Part shown: piece after piece, positions 1 through 8,539 of the stretch
How the letters are laid out: every line of letters starts with the position of its first letter
Position numbering within the stretch: position 1 is the first letter of the stretch
Origin: Nostoc sp. NMS2
Lineage (GTDB): Bacteria; Cyanobacteriota; Cyanobacteriia; Cyanobacteriales; Nostocaceae
Length of the DNA stretch: 64,000 nt
Direction of reading: 5' to 3'
NCBI RefSeq assembly: GCF_017115105.1
Contig: NZ_JABXKH010000105.1
Coordinates: 1 to 64,000 of the forward strand
Notes under the pieces: generated by a model
Told to the model about the DNA's origin: nothing
The model's database searches: none
The model's input: the letters and a program-made list of their open reading frames with translations, nothing else
Program-made: the position numbers and the translations under genes

Positions 1-55
1 CGTCTAGAACGTCAAACCACCCTCTACTGGGCGCACGTCCAACTGCGATGGTCAT
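1..55 (-). CDS. psbD: Photosystem II D2 protein, N-terminal fragment cut by window edge
   Basis: The minus strand from 55 reads ATG followed by 17 further codons, giving MTIAVGRAPSRGWFDVLD, the well-known N-terminus of cyanobacterial D2. D2 is one half of the photosystem II reaction-centre heterodimer in the thylakoid membrane. The rest of the gene lies to the left of the window. A GGAG ribosome-binding motif sits at 66-69 on the minus strand, about 10 bases before the ATG, which supports this start. The fragment is only 18 residues long, but the match to the recalled D2 N-terminus is essentially exact. Confidence 0.9.
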   Translation of the reverse strand, partial: MTIAVGRAPSRGWFDVLD

Positions 56-240
56 TAGAGCAAATCTCCAAATGTTTATAAGTACAGGTTGTATCTGTAT
101 TATAGATGGCTATATAAAAGCCTTCCATAAGCAGAAAGTTAACCGGGTTGTTAACCAAGTTTACAATTTTTTACACACCTTTAATCATATTAGGTGTAAA
201 TCGCTAATTTTTCTAGGGGTTTTGTCATAAAAATTAATTT
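56..240 (-). promoter_or_regulatory. psbD leader and promoter region
   Basis: This AT-rich stretch lies between divergent psbD and the plus-strand gene at 409. On the minus strand a TATAAT hexamer occupies 104-99, about 45 bases before the psbD ATG; no good -35 box is seen 17 bases upstream of it. Further upstream is an imperfect inverted repeat, TTACAC around 172 and GTGTAA around 195. psbD genes in cyanobacteria are commonly light-regulated, but that is background knowledge and is not shown here. A 60-codon plus-strand reading frame (48-230) falls in this leader and is not considered a gene. Confidence 0.45.
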
Positions 241-263
241 TTGACTCAGATGAGGTAGATAAA

Positions 264-336
264 GCAGGGGAGCAGAGGGGAAAGAGGTAATTTGAATTCT
301 CCCCCTTGCTCTCTGCACCCTGCCCCTCTGCCTCTT
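264..336. repeat. G-rich/C-rich inverted repeat
   Basis: A purine-rich run (GCAGGGGAGCAGAGGGG) is followed about 30 bases later by its pyrimidine-rich counterpart (CCCTGCCCCTCTGCCTC). Together they could fold into an imperfect hairpin. Similar GGGAGCAGGG blocks recur in many intergenic gaps of this window, so this is a member of a dispersed low-complexity repeat family, not a gene-specific element. Confidence 0.5.
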
Positions 337-408
337 CCAATGCCCATTTCCCTAGAATCAGTCAGCTGACGCTAAAATGAGTCCACAGTTAAATTTGATT
401 ATTGCTAA

Positions 409-681
409 ATGTTTACCATCGATTTAAGCATCAGAAACACTGCTTTCCCTATCTCGGTACAACGTAAGTCAGCAGAGGATGCTGAGGCTGTCTATCAGCT
501 AATTTTGGCAGCAATCCGTTCTGGGAACCCTGACATTGTGGAACTCAAGTGTGAGGGCAAGACAGAGAAAAAAATTGCTGTCCGCGCTAGTGAAATTTCT
601 GGGGTGCAGATTGTTCAAAAAGATGGTACAACCCCTGGTGGTGGCAGACCACCTGGATTTTTCGCTGTAGCTGCTGAGTAA
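409..681 (+). CDS. Conserved cyanobacterial hypothetical, UPF0367-like
   Basis: A 90-residue protein. It opens MFTIDLSIRNTAFPISVQRK, followed by AEDAEAVYQLILAAIRSGNP and a basic segment before VRASEISGVQI. This layout matches my recollection of the UPF0367 family, a small cyanobacterial and plastid family of unknown function. No membrane segment or signal peptide is visible. The C-terminus is Gly/Pro-rich (TPGGGRPPGFFAVAAE). It lies 13 bases upstream of an ABC transporter ATPase in the same direction, so the two may share a transcript. The function is unknown. Confidence 0.75.
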   Translation: MFTIDLSIRNTAFPISVQRKSAEDAEAVYQLILAAIRSGNPDIVELKCEGKTEKKIAVRASEISGVQIVQKDGTTPGGGRPPGFFAVAAE

Positions 682-694
682 CCAAGGTTGACAA

Positions 695-1372
695 ATGGCT
701 CAAGTGGGCATTGAGGTCAAGGATTTAAATTTCAGTTGGCCAAATGGAGAGAAAGTTATCAAATCTTGCTCTTTAGAAGTACCCAAGGGTGAGTTTTGGA
801 TGCTCTTGGGGACAAATGGCAGTGGAAAATCAACGTTACTTAGACTGCTGGCGGGGTTATTGGCTCCTGAATCTGGCGAAATTAGGGTTTTGCACCCCGT
901 TGGCTTTGTCTTCCAAAATCCAGATCATCAACTGGTGATGCCAACGGTTGGTGCTGATGTGGCTTTTGGATTGGTGGAAGAAAAGTTGCCACCTGCTGCT
1001 ACTAGAGCCAGAGTTGAGGAGGCGCTTGGAGCGGTGAATTTGCTTACCCTCCAACGACGACCGATTTATGCACTCTCTGGGGGACAGAAACAACGAGTGG
1101 CGATCGCAGGTGCGATCGCCCGTCGCTGTGAAGTCTTATTATTAGATGAACCCACTGCCTTATTAGATCCAGATAGCCAGCTGGATTTAGTTGCTAGTGT
1201 CCGTCGCCTTGTCAAAAGTAGAGGAATCACAGCCCTGTGGGTAACACATCGATTAGACGAGTTAAATTACTGTGACGGCGCTTTTTTGCTAGAAAAAGGC
1301 TCTCTGGTAGATAGAGGTGAAGCCCAACGCCTCAAACAACGTCTAATGGAGGTACACAGCGAAACCTATTAA
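695..1372 (+). CDS. ABC transporter ATP-binding protein, energy-coupling-factor (CbiO-like) type
   Basis: A 225-residue nucleotide-binding subunit of an ABC importer. Visible motifs in order: Walker A GTNGSGKST at about residues 39-47, Q-loop in VGFVFQNPDHQLVMPTV, the signature LSGGQKQR, Walker B VLLLDEPTALLD, and the switch histidine in LWVTHRLDEL. The QNPDHQL Q-loop is typical of CbiO/EcfA ATPases that energise vitamin, cobalt or nickel uptake. No membrane or substrate-binding partner is adjacent, so the substrate cannot be assigned. In cyanobacteria and chloroplasts such solitary ATPases are common. It is probably co-transcribed with the small UPF0367-like gene just upstream. Confidence 0.88.
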   Translation: MAQVGIEVKDLNFSWPNGEKVIKSCSLEVPKGEFWMLLGTNGSGKSTLLRLLAGLLAPESGEIRVLHPVGFVFQNPDHQLVMPTVGADVAFGLVEEKLPPAATRARVEEALGAVNLLTLQRRPIYALSGGQKQRVAIAGAIARRCEVLLLDEPTALLDPDSQLDLVASVRRLVKSRGITALWVTHRLDELNYCDGAFLLEKGSLVDRGEAQRLKQRLMEVHSETY

Positions 1373-1422
1373 TTTAGGGCTGAGTGCTGTACATGGATAG
1401 CGGGGCATTTAACCCGTGCTAA

Positions 1423-1505
1423 GTGCTGAGTAAAATAAAAAGTAGTTAGCACTTTCATACTCGATACGTGCTGTGTTCTTGATATGTAGTTTTTTGACTC
1501 AGCAC
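1423..1505. repeat. Intergenic inverted repeat (GTGCTGAGT/ACTCAGCAC)
   Basis: Nine-base arms GTGCTGAGT (1423-1431) and ACTCAGCAC (1497-1505) are separated by 65 bases. They lie in the non-coding gap after the ABC ATPase. No TSD or coding content is evident. It may be a small dispersed repeat or a weak transcript-end structure. Confidence 0.4.
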
Positions 1506-1538
1506 TCTTCATTTTCACCACTACTAAAAAAGAACTGC

Positions 1539-1566
1539 AACGCGCCTTTTAAACAAAGGCGCGTTT
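1539..1566 (+). terminator. Rho-independent terminator after the ABC ATPase gene
   Basis: A GC-rich stem AACGCGCCTTT is followed by the loop TAAAC and the complementary arm AAAGGCGCGTT, then TTC. The perfect 11-bp stem lies 166 bases after the ABC gene. The opposite strand has a run of T residues beyond the hairpin (AAAAAA at 1526-1531), so it may work in either direction. Confidence 0.7.
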
Positions 1567-1712
1567 TCAGTTGGTACGTCTATCTTAGGTTGTAGTTTTA
1601 TGAGGCTGCCGTATTTTTTATTCTGTGTAGCATAGTGTTACAGACAATGCATCAATTATTATAAAACTTATGAATGAATTTTGTTAACTCTAGAAAATTG
1701 TGATTAAAAACC

Positions 1713-2264
1713 ATGCCCCGTTCCTTACTCCAAGCCGTTTTGTTAGTGGACGGCTACAATATAATAGGCGCTTGGCCTTGCCTTAAAAAAACACGTGATA
1801 GCGTTGGGTTAGAGGCCGCACGGGGCGAACTTGTCGAAGCAATGACTGGTTATAGTGCGTTTCAAGGTTATACAACTCAGATAGTTTTTGATGCCCAATA
1901 TCAGAATTCTTCTAGCAATAAAGAAATCATTACTGAGCTTTTATCAGTTTATTACACTGATTTTGGGCAGACAGCAGATACTTATATTGAAAAATCCTGT
2001 GCTTCTTTTCGTCACCAAATAGCCCAATCTTTAATTTCTCGTGTGATTGTTGCTACATCAGATCGGGCGCAGCAGTTGATGATACAGGGGTATGGGGCTG
2101 AATGGTTGTCGGCGCAACAACTTTGTGGGGAAGTGGAAGCTACTGTCTGCCGGATGCGACAGAAATATCATACGCGCAAGCAATCTAAGAGTAGGTTTTT
2201 AGCTAATGCTATTGATGCTAAAGCACGGCAACGTCTGGCTGAATTACGAATGGGATTACAGTAG
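1713..2264 (+). CDS. NYN-domain (YacP/Rae1-type) predicted RNase
   Basis: A 183-residue cytoplasmic protein. The opening LVDGYNIIGAWP carries the first conserved Asp of the PIN-like NYN fold. It is followed by RGELVEAMTGYSAFQGYTTQIVFDAQY and the acidic segment TDFGQTADTYIEK, then VIVATSDRAQQ. These are hallmarks of the DUF901/YacP family, whose Bacillus member Rae1 is a ribosome-associated mRNA endonuclease. The C-terminal quarter is basic and fits RNA contact. An ATG preceded by AT-rich sequence was taken as the start. It is monocistronic, followed by tRNA-Asn. Family membership is confident; activity is inferred. Confidence 0.82.
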   Translation: MPRSLLQAVLLVDGYNIIGAWPCLKKTRDSVGLEAARGELVEAMTGYSAFQGYTTQIVFDAQYQNSSSNKEIITELLSVYYTDFGQTADTYIEKSCASFRHQIAQSLISRVIVATSDRAQQLMIQGYGAEWLSAQQLCGEVEATVCRMRQKYHTRKQSKSRFLANAIDAKARQRLAELRMGLQ

Positions 2265-2408
2265 ATATCTAGTATTTAAGAGTCTCTGCTTAAGTTTTTA
2301 AATGGATTTTAGCTGCAAAAATTATCTAAATCAAACATCTAAAAAAAATATTGGCGAAAGTACTTGCCAAATACTATTTTTAGCCCTAAGATTATAAATC
2401 GTGAGTGG

Positions 2409-2480
<72 letters not shown>

Positions 2481-2831
2481 TTTTACAATTTTGGATTTTA
2501 AATTTTGGATTCTAGATTATCCTTCAGTAATCTATGGCCGCTTGATCTATCTGTGACATTTTTGAATCATAGGTCTTTTGGTGATTGTCCTCAACAAGTG
2601 CTGGGACTCTAACAGCTTTTGCGTAAACGCAACTGCAATAAGTTGGGGTCTTTGAAAGTAAGTAGTGGCGTTTTGTAAAAATATTTGAGCAAAAATCCGA
2701 AAAGTAGCAATTTCATTTTGTAGATTCAGTATGTTTGAGAGTTGACAACGTTCATTATAAAGATTTTTGATACTGAACGTCCTATGCTCAAATGCTCGGA
2801 TTTTCCCTAATTAGTATCGAAGCAAAGCTCT
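2481..2831. other. Intergenic region upstream of the calpain-like gene
   Basis: This is non-coding. It carries TTGACA at 2742-2747 and TATAAA at 2756-2761, which are not properly spaced as one promoter. TTGAGA at 2735-2740 with TATAAA gives a 15-base spacer and is a weak candidate promoter for the gene at 2832. Nothing else is recognisable. Confidence 0.3.
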
Positions 2832-5825
2832 ATGTCTGTTAATTTGTTCGACGCAAATTTTTATCGCACTGCCAACCCAGACTTGGGAGCAGGAGGATTA
2901 ACAACAGATACACAATTACTATCGCACTTTCAAAATTATGGTTTGAACGAAGGACGTTCCTTCTCGCCGTTTGTCAATCTCAATTTCTATCGCTCTAGTA
3001 ACCCTGACCTAGCAGCAGCTGGGTTAACCAACCAGCAATTATTTAACCATCTGGAAAACTATGGCGTAGCTGAGGGACGGCGCTTCTCACCGTTTGCCGA
3101 TATTAACTTTTACTTAAATGCTAACCCCGACGTAAATCAAGCATTTGGAGGTAACAGGGAACAAGCATTTAATCATCTCAGCAGCTATGGTGTGGGAGAA
3201 GGACGCAGATTTTCACAGTTTTTCGATATTAATCGGTATGCAAATAATAACCCAGACTTGGTAACGGGATATGCTAATTCCGTAGGTAGACGACCAGATC
3301 AATTGGCAGCAGATCCAGGCTTCAGACAGTTTCTACTGAATCACTTTGAGTTAGCTGGGGTGAATGAAGGACGGAATTTTTCATCTACCTTTGACGTTAA
3401 TTACTATCGGAATGTCTACTCGGACTTGGCAGCAGCAGGTCTTAATAATCAACAGTTATATCAACACTTTGAACTGAATGGTCTGGGTGAGGGACGAGCA
3501 TCTTCATCATCGTTTAATGTTAGTTACTACCTTGCCAATAACGCTGACTTGAGAGCAGCTGGCTTCAACAACTCCCAGTCCTACGATCACTTCGTACTCT
3601 ATGGTCAGAGAGAAGGACGTCGTGGTACCCAATATGGAAGTTTCTTGACTGGTGCAGAAGTATCAGCTGGGACGATTAATCTGCAAACTGGAAGCCAAAC
3701 AATTAGTGTTAGCTTATCTGCTAGCGATCGCGCTAACCCCACCCGTTTAGGGAGCTACGGTGATGACTATCGTTTGACAGGTATTGCTGTTGGTCAGCAA
3801 ATCCAGTTGAAGATGAATGCTGGTTTTGATACTTACCTGCAATTGGTTAATGCGTCAACGGGGCAAGTGATTAACGAGGACGATGACTCAGGTTCCGGCA
3901 CCAACTCAGAACTGAGCTTTACAGTTGAATCTGGAATTGATTACATTATTCGTTGCAGCAGTTATGATGCCCAGTCTATAGGAAATTACACCCTTACTGC
4001 TGTCCCTACCAGCACAAGTGCAGGCTCTATTGGTGCGAACCAGTCGCTTAATGGTGATTTGAGTTTTAATGACTTTGATAACCCCACTCGGTCGGGTAGT
4101 TACCGCGATGACTATAGTTTGACTGGGGTTTCTGCTGGTCAACAGGTGCAGATCAATCTGGAAGCCGATTTTGACACTTACCTGCAACTGGTGAATGCCT
4201 CAACAGGGGAACTCATTGATTACAACGATGACTCTGATGGGAACACGACTAATTCAGAACTAAGCTTTACAGTCCAATCTGGAACTAATTACATCATCCG
4301 TGTTGCTAGTTATTATGCTAATGGAACTGGCTACTACAATCTTTCGACGACGACATCGGGTGAGGCAAGTATTGGTGATAATCAGACAGTGGCTGGTTCC
4401 TTAGATAGCAGTGATACATTCAGCAGTAATTATTATTATGACTACTATCAATTAACAGGAGTGAGTGCTGGTCAGCAGATTCGGATCAATTTAAACTCTT
4501 CTGCATTTGACAGTTATCTCTATTTGGTCAATGCAGATAATGGTTCGACAATTCTTTTTAATGATAATTCAAACTCAAACACTACTAACTCTGAGTTGAC
4601 TTTTACTGTCCAGTCTGGAATCAACTACGGCATTTGGGCTAGTAGTTTCTCCACTAATCTGACAGGCTCCTATACCCTGACTACCACATCTGGCTCATCA
4701 AACCAGGACTGGTTCACCCAAAACATTACTGATGCAGCATTGCAAACCATAGTCCGTAGCCGATCTGCTGACGGAACACTCGATCGCAATGATATGTTGG
4801 CGATCTTTCGTAACGCAGAAGATAATTCTGTAATTGATGGCACTGAGGTAACAGATTTAAGGGCATTAGTCGCTAATAGTACACGTTTTAGAATGCCAGA
4901 CTATGTAGGTTATCTATCTACCAGGGTATCTGAAGCTGCATCCGCGAACTTATCTGCTAATCAGTTTGAGTCTGATGTCCTTGGTAATTGGTTCTTAGGA
5001 ACATTTGCTGCAACAGCTCAGTTTTCAGAGCAACAAGGGGGTAGTTCTTACGGGTTCACGTATGCAGAAGCCCAAGGTAATCTATTTGGTAGCTCTGGAT
5101 ATGCTCAGATTGGCGATATTGATCAAGGCGGCCTTGGAGACTGTGCTTTTTTGTCAGCATTAGGCGCTACTTTTGGGCCGCAATCCAATGATTTTGGTAA
5201 TCAGCGTAGTTCAGTTATTGACAGTATGATAATTGACAATGGTGATAATACATACACTATTCGCTTCTATGATAGCGGTACTCCTAACTGGGTAACTGTT
5301 AATAGTTACTTGGCAACCTACAATGATCAGTTATTTGGTGCCAGTGCTAATGGTAGTAGAAACCTGAGCGACTCCTCTAATGTACTTTGGGCGCCGCTAG
5401 TTGAGCGGGCCTATGCTCAGTGGCGCGAATGGCGAGAAGGTGCTGCTGGCTATAATCTGATTGGTAATGGCGATCATCCCTACCGTCCCCTTGGGTTCGT
5501 TACAGGACGCACGGCAACGCAATACGGTGCAGGAGGTACAGGTGATTTTAGTAGTGTCACTTTCACCCAAATAGTTAATTCCCTTCAGAATGGTCAGGCT
5601 ATAGAGCTAGGCCGATACACACAATCGAACACATCCTATATTGTTGGTGGTCATGCCTATGCAGTCACAAATGCCTATGTTTCTACCAGTGGTGAGCAGC
5701 GAATTACAGTCCGTAATCCTTGGGGTATAGATGGTCTTTCACCGAACGGAGATGCAAATGATGGGTTTGTTGATTTGTCCTTCTCCGAATTTAGGAGTAG
5801 TTTTGATTCGATCGCTTTCGCTTAA
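2832..5825 (+). CDS. Calpain-like (C2) cysteine protease with N-terminal repeats and three PPC domains
   Basis: A 997-residue multidomain protein. Residues about 5-275 hold six copies of a roughly 45-residue repeat with the core FYRSSNPDLAAAG followed by an aromatic/YGxxEGR end. Residues about 295-620 hold three bacterial pre-peptidase C-terminal (PPC)-like beta domains, each with a YxLTGxxxGQQ start and an FDTYLQLVNASTG core. The C-terminal 260 residues form a papain-fold calpain domain: Cys771 in QGGLGDCAFLSALG, His941 in VGGHAYAV and Asn962 in VRNPWG give the complete triad. No classical signal peptide is seen. The repeats resemble those of large secreted cyanobacterial proteins, so export by another route is likely but unproven. 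It is monocistronic, flanked by tRNA-Asn and a strong terminator. The substrate is unknown. Confidence 0.88.
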   Translation: MSVNLFDANFYRTANPDLGAGGLTTDTQLLSHFQNYGLNEGRSFSPFVNLNFYRSSNPDLAAAGLTNQQLFNHLENYGVAEGRRFSPFADINFYLNANPDVNQAFGGNREQAFNHLSSYGVGEGRRFSQFFDINRYANNNPDLVTGYANSVGRRPDQLAADPGFRQFLLNHFELAGVNEGRNFSSTFDVNYYRNVYSDLAAAGLNNQQLYQHFELNGLGEGRASSSSFNVSYYLANNADLRAAGFNNSQSYDHFVLYGQREGRRGTQYGSFLTGAEVSAGTINLQTGSQTISVSLSASDRANPTRLGSYGDDYRLTGIAVGQQIQLKMNAGFDTYLQLVNASTGQVINEDDDSGSGTNSELSFTVESGIDYIIRCSSYDAQSIGNYTLTAVPTSTSAGSIGANQSLNGDLSFNDFDNPTRSGSYRDDYSLTGVSAGQQVQINLEADFDTYLQLVNASTGELIDYNDDSDGNTTNSELSFTVQSGTNYIIRVASYYANGTGYYNLSTTTSGEASIGDNQTVAGSLDSSDTFSSNYYYDYYQLTGVSAGQQIRINLNSSAFDSYLYLVNADNGSTILFNDNSNSNTTNSELTFTVQSGINYGIWASSFSTNLTGSYTLTTTSGSSNQDWFTQNITDAALQTIVRSRSADGTLDRNDMLAIFRNAEDNSVIDGTEVTDLRALVANSTRFRMPDYVGYLSTRVSEAASANLSANQFESDVLGNWFLGTFAATAQFSEQQGGSSYGFTYAEAQGNLFGSSGYAQIGDIDQGGLGDCAFLSALGATFGPQSNDFGNQRSSVIDSMIIDNGDNTYTIRFYDSGTPNWVTVNSYLATYNDQLFGASANGSRNLSDSSNVLWAPLVERAYAQWREWREGAAGYNLIGNGDHPYRPLGFVTGRTATQYGAGGTGDFSSVTFTQIVNSLQNGQAIELGRYTQSNTSYIVGGHAYAVTNAYVSTSGEQRITVRNPWGIDGLSPNGDANDGFVDLSFSEFRSSFDSIAFA

Positions 5826-5839
5826 AGCTGGATTGGAGG

Positions 5840-5886
5840 AGGCAGGAGGCAGAGGGTTGTTTTCCTGCTGCCTCCTGCCTTCTTTG
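5840..5886 (+). terminator. Rho-independent terminator after the protease gene
   Basis: A perfect 13-base inverted repeat (AGGCAGGAGGCAG at 5840-5852 and CTGCCTCCTGCCT at 5868-5880) is followed by TCTTT, 14 bases past the stop codon. The arms resemble the dispersed GGAGGCAGGG repeats of this genome but are well placed to end the protease transcript. Confidence 0.7.
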
Positions 5887-5931
5887 ATAATTTCAGGCTG
5901 ATTAATTGGGATACTTAGCGTGACTTTCGTT

Positions 5932-5967
5932 AGCAAAAATCCCCGACTTATCAAAAAAGTCGGGGAT
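5932..5967 (-). terminator. Rho-independent terminator of the blaI-blaR-like operon
   Basis: Read on the minus strand, ATCCCCGACTT, a short loop and AAGTCGGGGAT form a perfect 11-bp stem (5939-5949 with 5957-5967), followed by TTTTTGCT. It lies about 58 bases beyond the minus-strand stop at 6025. The adjacent plus-strand terminator at 5840 insulates the convergent gene. Confidence 0.8.
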
Positions 5968-6024
5968 CTATGGCTTTCAATTCTCACAAATAAAATAGGA
6001 TTGCTACAGCTTTTTCAATTCAAC

Positions 6025-6867
6025 TTAACTATGAAATATCACAGTTAGTAGAGGCAGGAACGCCAACAGAAAGCCATGCCAGGATTGCAATTTAGCTTCT
6101 GGGGTTGGTTCTGGTGGTGCTAATAGAGCTTCTACTCTTTGTTCTAAGCGATCTGTACCAGAGGAGCCTAATGCAGCACAGCAAATTTCTGATAAGACGG
6201 GGCTGCTACTAACTACTAATAAAAGTGATTCCGCTAACACCAGAGGGTCTACTTTCAATGCTGCATAACCGTCGGCACGGAGTTCGCGCAAAGCTAAAAG
6301 TTCTTCCCACAAAGGCTCTGTATTTGGCAACCATGCAGTGCAGGAACGTACCCAACCCAGCCAGAAAAACCAGAATGTATCCCTGTAATAGTGATGGCCT
6401 TGCTCATGGGCTAAGACGCTTTCTAAATGAGCCGGTGAGAGAGTTTGCACTAATCCTTGGCTAACCACTAGTTCTGGTTGCCAAAAACCAATTTGACCTG
6501 CGAACAGTGCCCCCGTTTGCAGCAATCTGGCTCGTCTATCGCCAACATTCACTAGGGGGCAGTTCCGGGCAGATTCTACAGACTGCCAACCCTGAAAGGC
6601 AAGTCTAATGCATGAAATGGCAAAAAATGCTAAATAAATTAATGCTAGTAAATAGCTGACTGAACCTGTATACATTCCACCCATTTGTCCTTGAGGCCCC
6701 ATGAACAGCACAGCGATCGCTGTCATGAAAATTAGCAAGGGTGGGAAGAGGAACAAAAATAGCGATCGCTGCCATCGCAGATTCCAATTGCCTTGGAGTT
6801 GATTCCAAGGGGATCTTAAGCACCAGGCAACTGCCAAAGCAGTCAAAATCATCATCAGATGCATCAT
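6025..6867 (-). CDS. M56-family (BlaR1-like) membrane metallopeptidase
   Basis: A 280-residue integral membrane protein. Hydrophobic segments lie at about residues 3-17, 34-57 and 70-92, with a final one at the C-terminus (FLLAFLPLLTVIF). The zinc-protease motif HEQGH is at 154-158, followed downstream by the likely third ligand region ELRADGYAALK. In BlaR1/MecR1 this domain cleaves the partner repressor BlaI when a sensor detects a signal. Here the extracellular penicillin-binding sensor domain is absent, so the input signal is unknown. The start overlaps the stop of the upstream BlaI-like gene by 4 bases, which implies translational coupling and a two-gene regulatory operon. Confidence 0.85.
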   Translation of the reverse strand: MMHLMMILTALAVAWCLRSPWNQLQGNWNLRWQRSLFLFLFPPLLIFMTAIAVLFMGPQGQMGGMYTGSVSYLLALIYLAFFAISCIRLAFQGWQSVESARNCPLVNVGDRRARLLQTGALFAGQIGFWQPELVVSQGLVQTLSPAHLESVLAHEQGHHYYRDTFWFFWLGWVRSCTAWLPNTEPLWEELLALRELRADGYAALKVDPLVLAESLLLVVSSSPVLSEICCAALGSSGTDRLEQRVEALLAPPEPTPEAKLQSWHGFLLAFLPLLTVIFHS

Positions 6868-7283
6868 TGTTCCTCCCTGGCTTGGCGTGCTGATTGAATG
6901 CGTTTGGCGATCGCTGCTATTTGCTCACTAGCTGCTTCATCCAGGCTATCAGCAAAGGCTGCAATAACATCGGGGTTCCCCACCGCCAGAAATCGCTGTA
7001 ACTGCTCGTGAGCTTTGATCACATCTGATTGCTGCTTACTTAGCATTGGCCGCCAATAGAATGCCCGTTCTTTCTTGTCGCAGGTTAACCAACCTTTATC
7101 AGTGAGGCGACGTAAAACGGTGGTGACAGAAGTATACGCTAATTCGCGGTTGGGATCGGTCAAAATGCGATCGTGTACATCCTTGACTGTGGCTGAACCA
7201 AGTTCCCAGATGATATTTAAAATTTCCGCTTCCAATGGGCCTAAAGATAGTTGTTTAGGGCGGTAGTCGGGTAAAGGTGCCAT
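6864..7283 (-). CDS. BlaI/MecI/CopY-family winged-helix repressor
   Basis: A 139-residue DNA-binding regulator when started at the ATG at 7283 (MAPLPDYRPKQL). A longer frame reaches 7349, but its extra 22 residues are not family-like. The winged helix covers LGPLEAEILNIIWELGSATV, then VHDRI and YTSVTTVLRRLTDKGWL, which match BlaI closely. The C-terminal helix region is acidic and probably dimerises. It sits directly upstream of, and overlaps, the M56 peptidase that probably inactivates it. By analogy it represses its own operon and perhaps other genes in response to cell-wall or metal stress. Confidence 0.88.
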   Translation of the reverse strand: MAPLPDYRPKQLSLGPLEAEILNIIWELGSATVKDVHDRILTDPNRELAYTSVTTVLRRLTDKGWLTCDKKERAFYWRPMLSKQQSDVIKAHEQLQRFLAVGNPDVIAAFADSLDEAASEQIAAIAKRIQSARQAREEQ

Positions 7284-7618
7284 AGCGATTTCGATTTGAG
7301 ATTTTGGATAAGCGAAGTGGAGGTGAAAATTTCGGTTTTTGTTTGGCAAGGTTAGTCAGTATGCGTAGTGGTGCTAACTTGGAATGCCAAATACAGCTTT
7401 AGAAAGTCTGTTCTTGTTTTACATTACAGGATAATGCAGCAAGTCTAAAAGTCCATAAGCATAAAAATCGACTTTTTGAGTATTCATGTATTGAATAGGT
7501 TACATAATGCATTCTGATGCTAGAAAAATCTTTAGGAGTAATTGTAATTATAGTTAGTGACACCAACTGGGTAGAATGTTATTTGCGGCAGTTGTATTAA
7601 AGCAGGTGTATCCAGCGC
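7284..7618. promoter_or_regulatory. Divergent intergenic region between blaI-like gene and comB
   Basis: This gap must hold promoters for both divergent genes. A small palindrome ATTCA-TGTAT-TGAAT occupies about 7483-7497, and TTACATTACAGG lies around 7420. BlaI-type repressors bind short inverted repeats that include TACA/TGTA, so these are candidate operators only. comB starts with GTG at 7619. Confidence 0.35.
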
Positions 7619-8353
7619 GTGAAGCTATTCGTATACCACACTCCTGAATTGACTCCAACGGGTAAAGCGCCAGAATGTGCGATCGCAGTCGATGTCTTGC
7701 GAGCCACTAGCACAATTGCGACAGTTTTGGCAGCTGGAGGCGAAGCTGTACAAGTATTCAGCGATTTAGATCAGTTAATTGAAGTTAGCGAAAAATGGCC
7801 ATCTGAAAAACGGCTACGGGCTGGAGAACGCGGCGGCGCGAAAGTACCTGGCTTTGAGTTGGGTAACTCTCCCCTCGACTGCACACCAGAATTAGTGCAT
7901 GGGCGGCGGTTATTTATTAGTACCACTAATGGCACTCGTGCCTTACAACGGGTACAAGACTCCCCAAATCTATTAGCAGCAGCCTTGATTAACCGGGCGG
8001 CGGTGGTGCAATTTCTCCTGGATAAACAACCAGAGACAGTGTGGATTGTCGGTTCCGGTTGGGAAGGTAGCTTTTCTTTAGAGGATACAGTTTGTGCAGG
8101 TGCGATCGCTCATAGTCTTTTACAACAAACACAGTTGTCACAAGAGGAATTAGCTGGGAATGATGAAGTAATTAGTGCGATCGCTCTTTACTCTCAATGG
8201 CAAGATAATTTATTAGGATTACTTCACCAAGCTAGTCATGGCCAACGATTGTTGCGTCTTGACTGTCTAGATGATTTAAAATATTGTTCCCAAACAGATA
8301 TTTTAGATGTCTTACCCATCCAGCATGAAACGGGAGTATTGAAAAGGGGATAG
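7619..8353 (+). CDS. comB: Probable 2-phosphosulfolactate phosphatase (ComB family)
   Basis: A 244-residue cytoplasmic enzyme with a GTG start. Visible family segments are [17 protein letters not shown] near the N-terminus, [19 protein letters not shown] with the acidic/basic active-site residues, [11 protein letters not shown] and [19 protein letters not shown]. The ComB family removes phosphate from 2-phosphosulfolactate in coenzyme M synthesis in archaea. In cyanobacteria, which do not make coenzyme M, its physiological substrate is unclear. The length is normal for the family. It converges with rfbD across a low-complexity repeat. Confidence 0.88.
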   Translation: MKLFVYHTPELTPTGKAPECAIAVDVLRATSTIATVLAAGGEAVQVFSDLDQLIEVSEKWPSEKRLRAGERGGAKVPGFELGNSPLDCTPELVHGRRLFISTTNGTRALQRVQDSPNLLAAALINRAAVVQFLLDKQPETVWIVGSGWEGSFSLEDTVCAGAIAHSLLQQTQLSQEELAGNDEVISAIALYSQWQDNLLGLLHQASHGQRLLRLDCLDDLKYCSQTDILDVLPIQHETGVLKRG

Positions 8354-8539
8354 GGAGTGGGGAATGGGGAATGGGGAATGGGGAGATGAGGGAGCAGGGG
8401 AGCAGGGGAGCAGGGGGACAAGGGGGACAAGGGGGACAAGGGGGAATTATTGAACAAGTCTCTCCCTTGTCTCCCCCCTCTTCCTTGTCCCCCTTATCTC
8501 TTCTTCATGCCCAATGCCCAATGCCCCATTCCCCATTCC
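8354..8539. repeat. STRR-type low-complexity repeat block, possible bidirectional terminator
   Basis: GGGGAATGGGGAATGGGG and GGAGCAGGGGAGCAGGG units are followed by GGGGGACAA units, then by the complementary CCCTTGTC, CCCAATG and CCCCATTCCCCATT series. The two halves could pair in a long imperfect hairpin between convergent comB and rfbD. Short frames that run through the block are not genes. Confidence 0.75.

Noticed and set aside
48-230. 60-codon plus-strand frame upstream of the UPF0367-like gene
   Set aside because: It overlaps the start and leader of psbD on the opposite strand and has no family resemblance.
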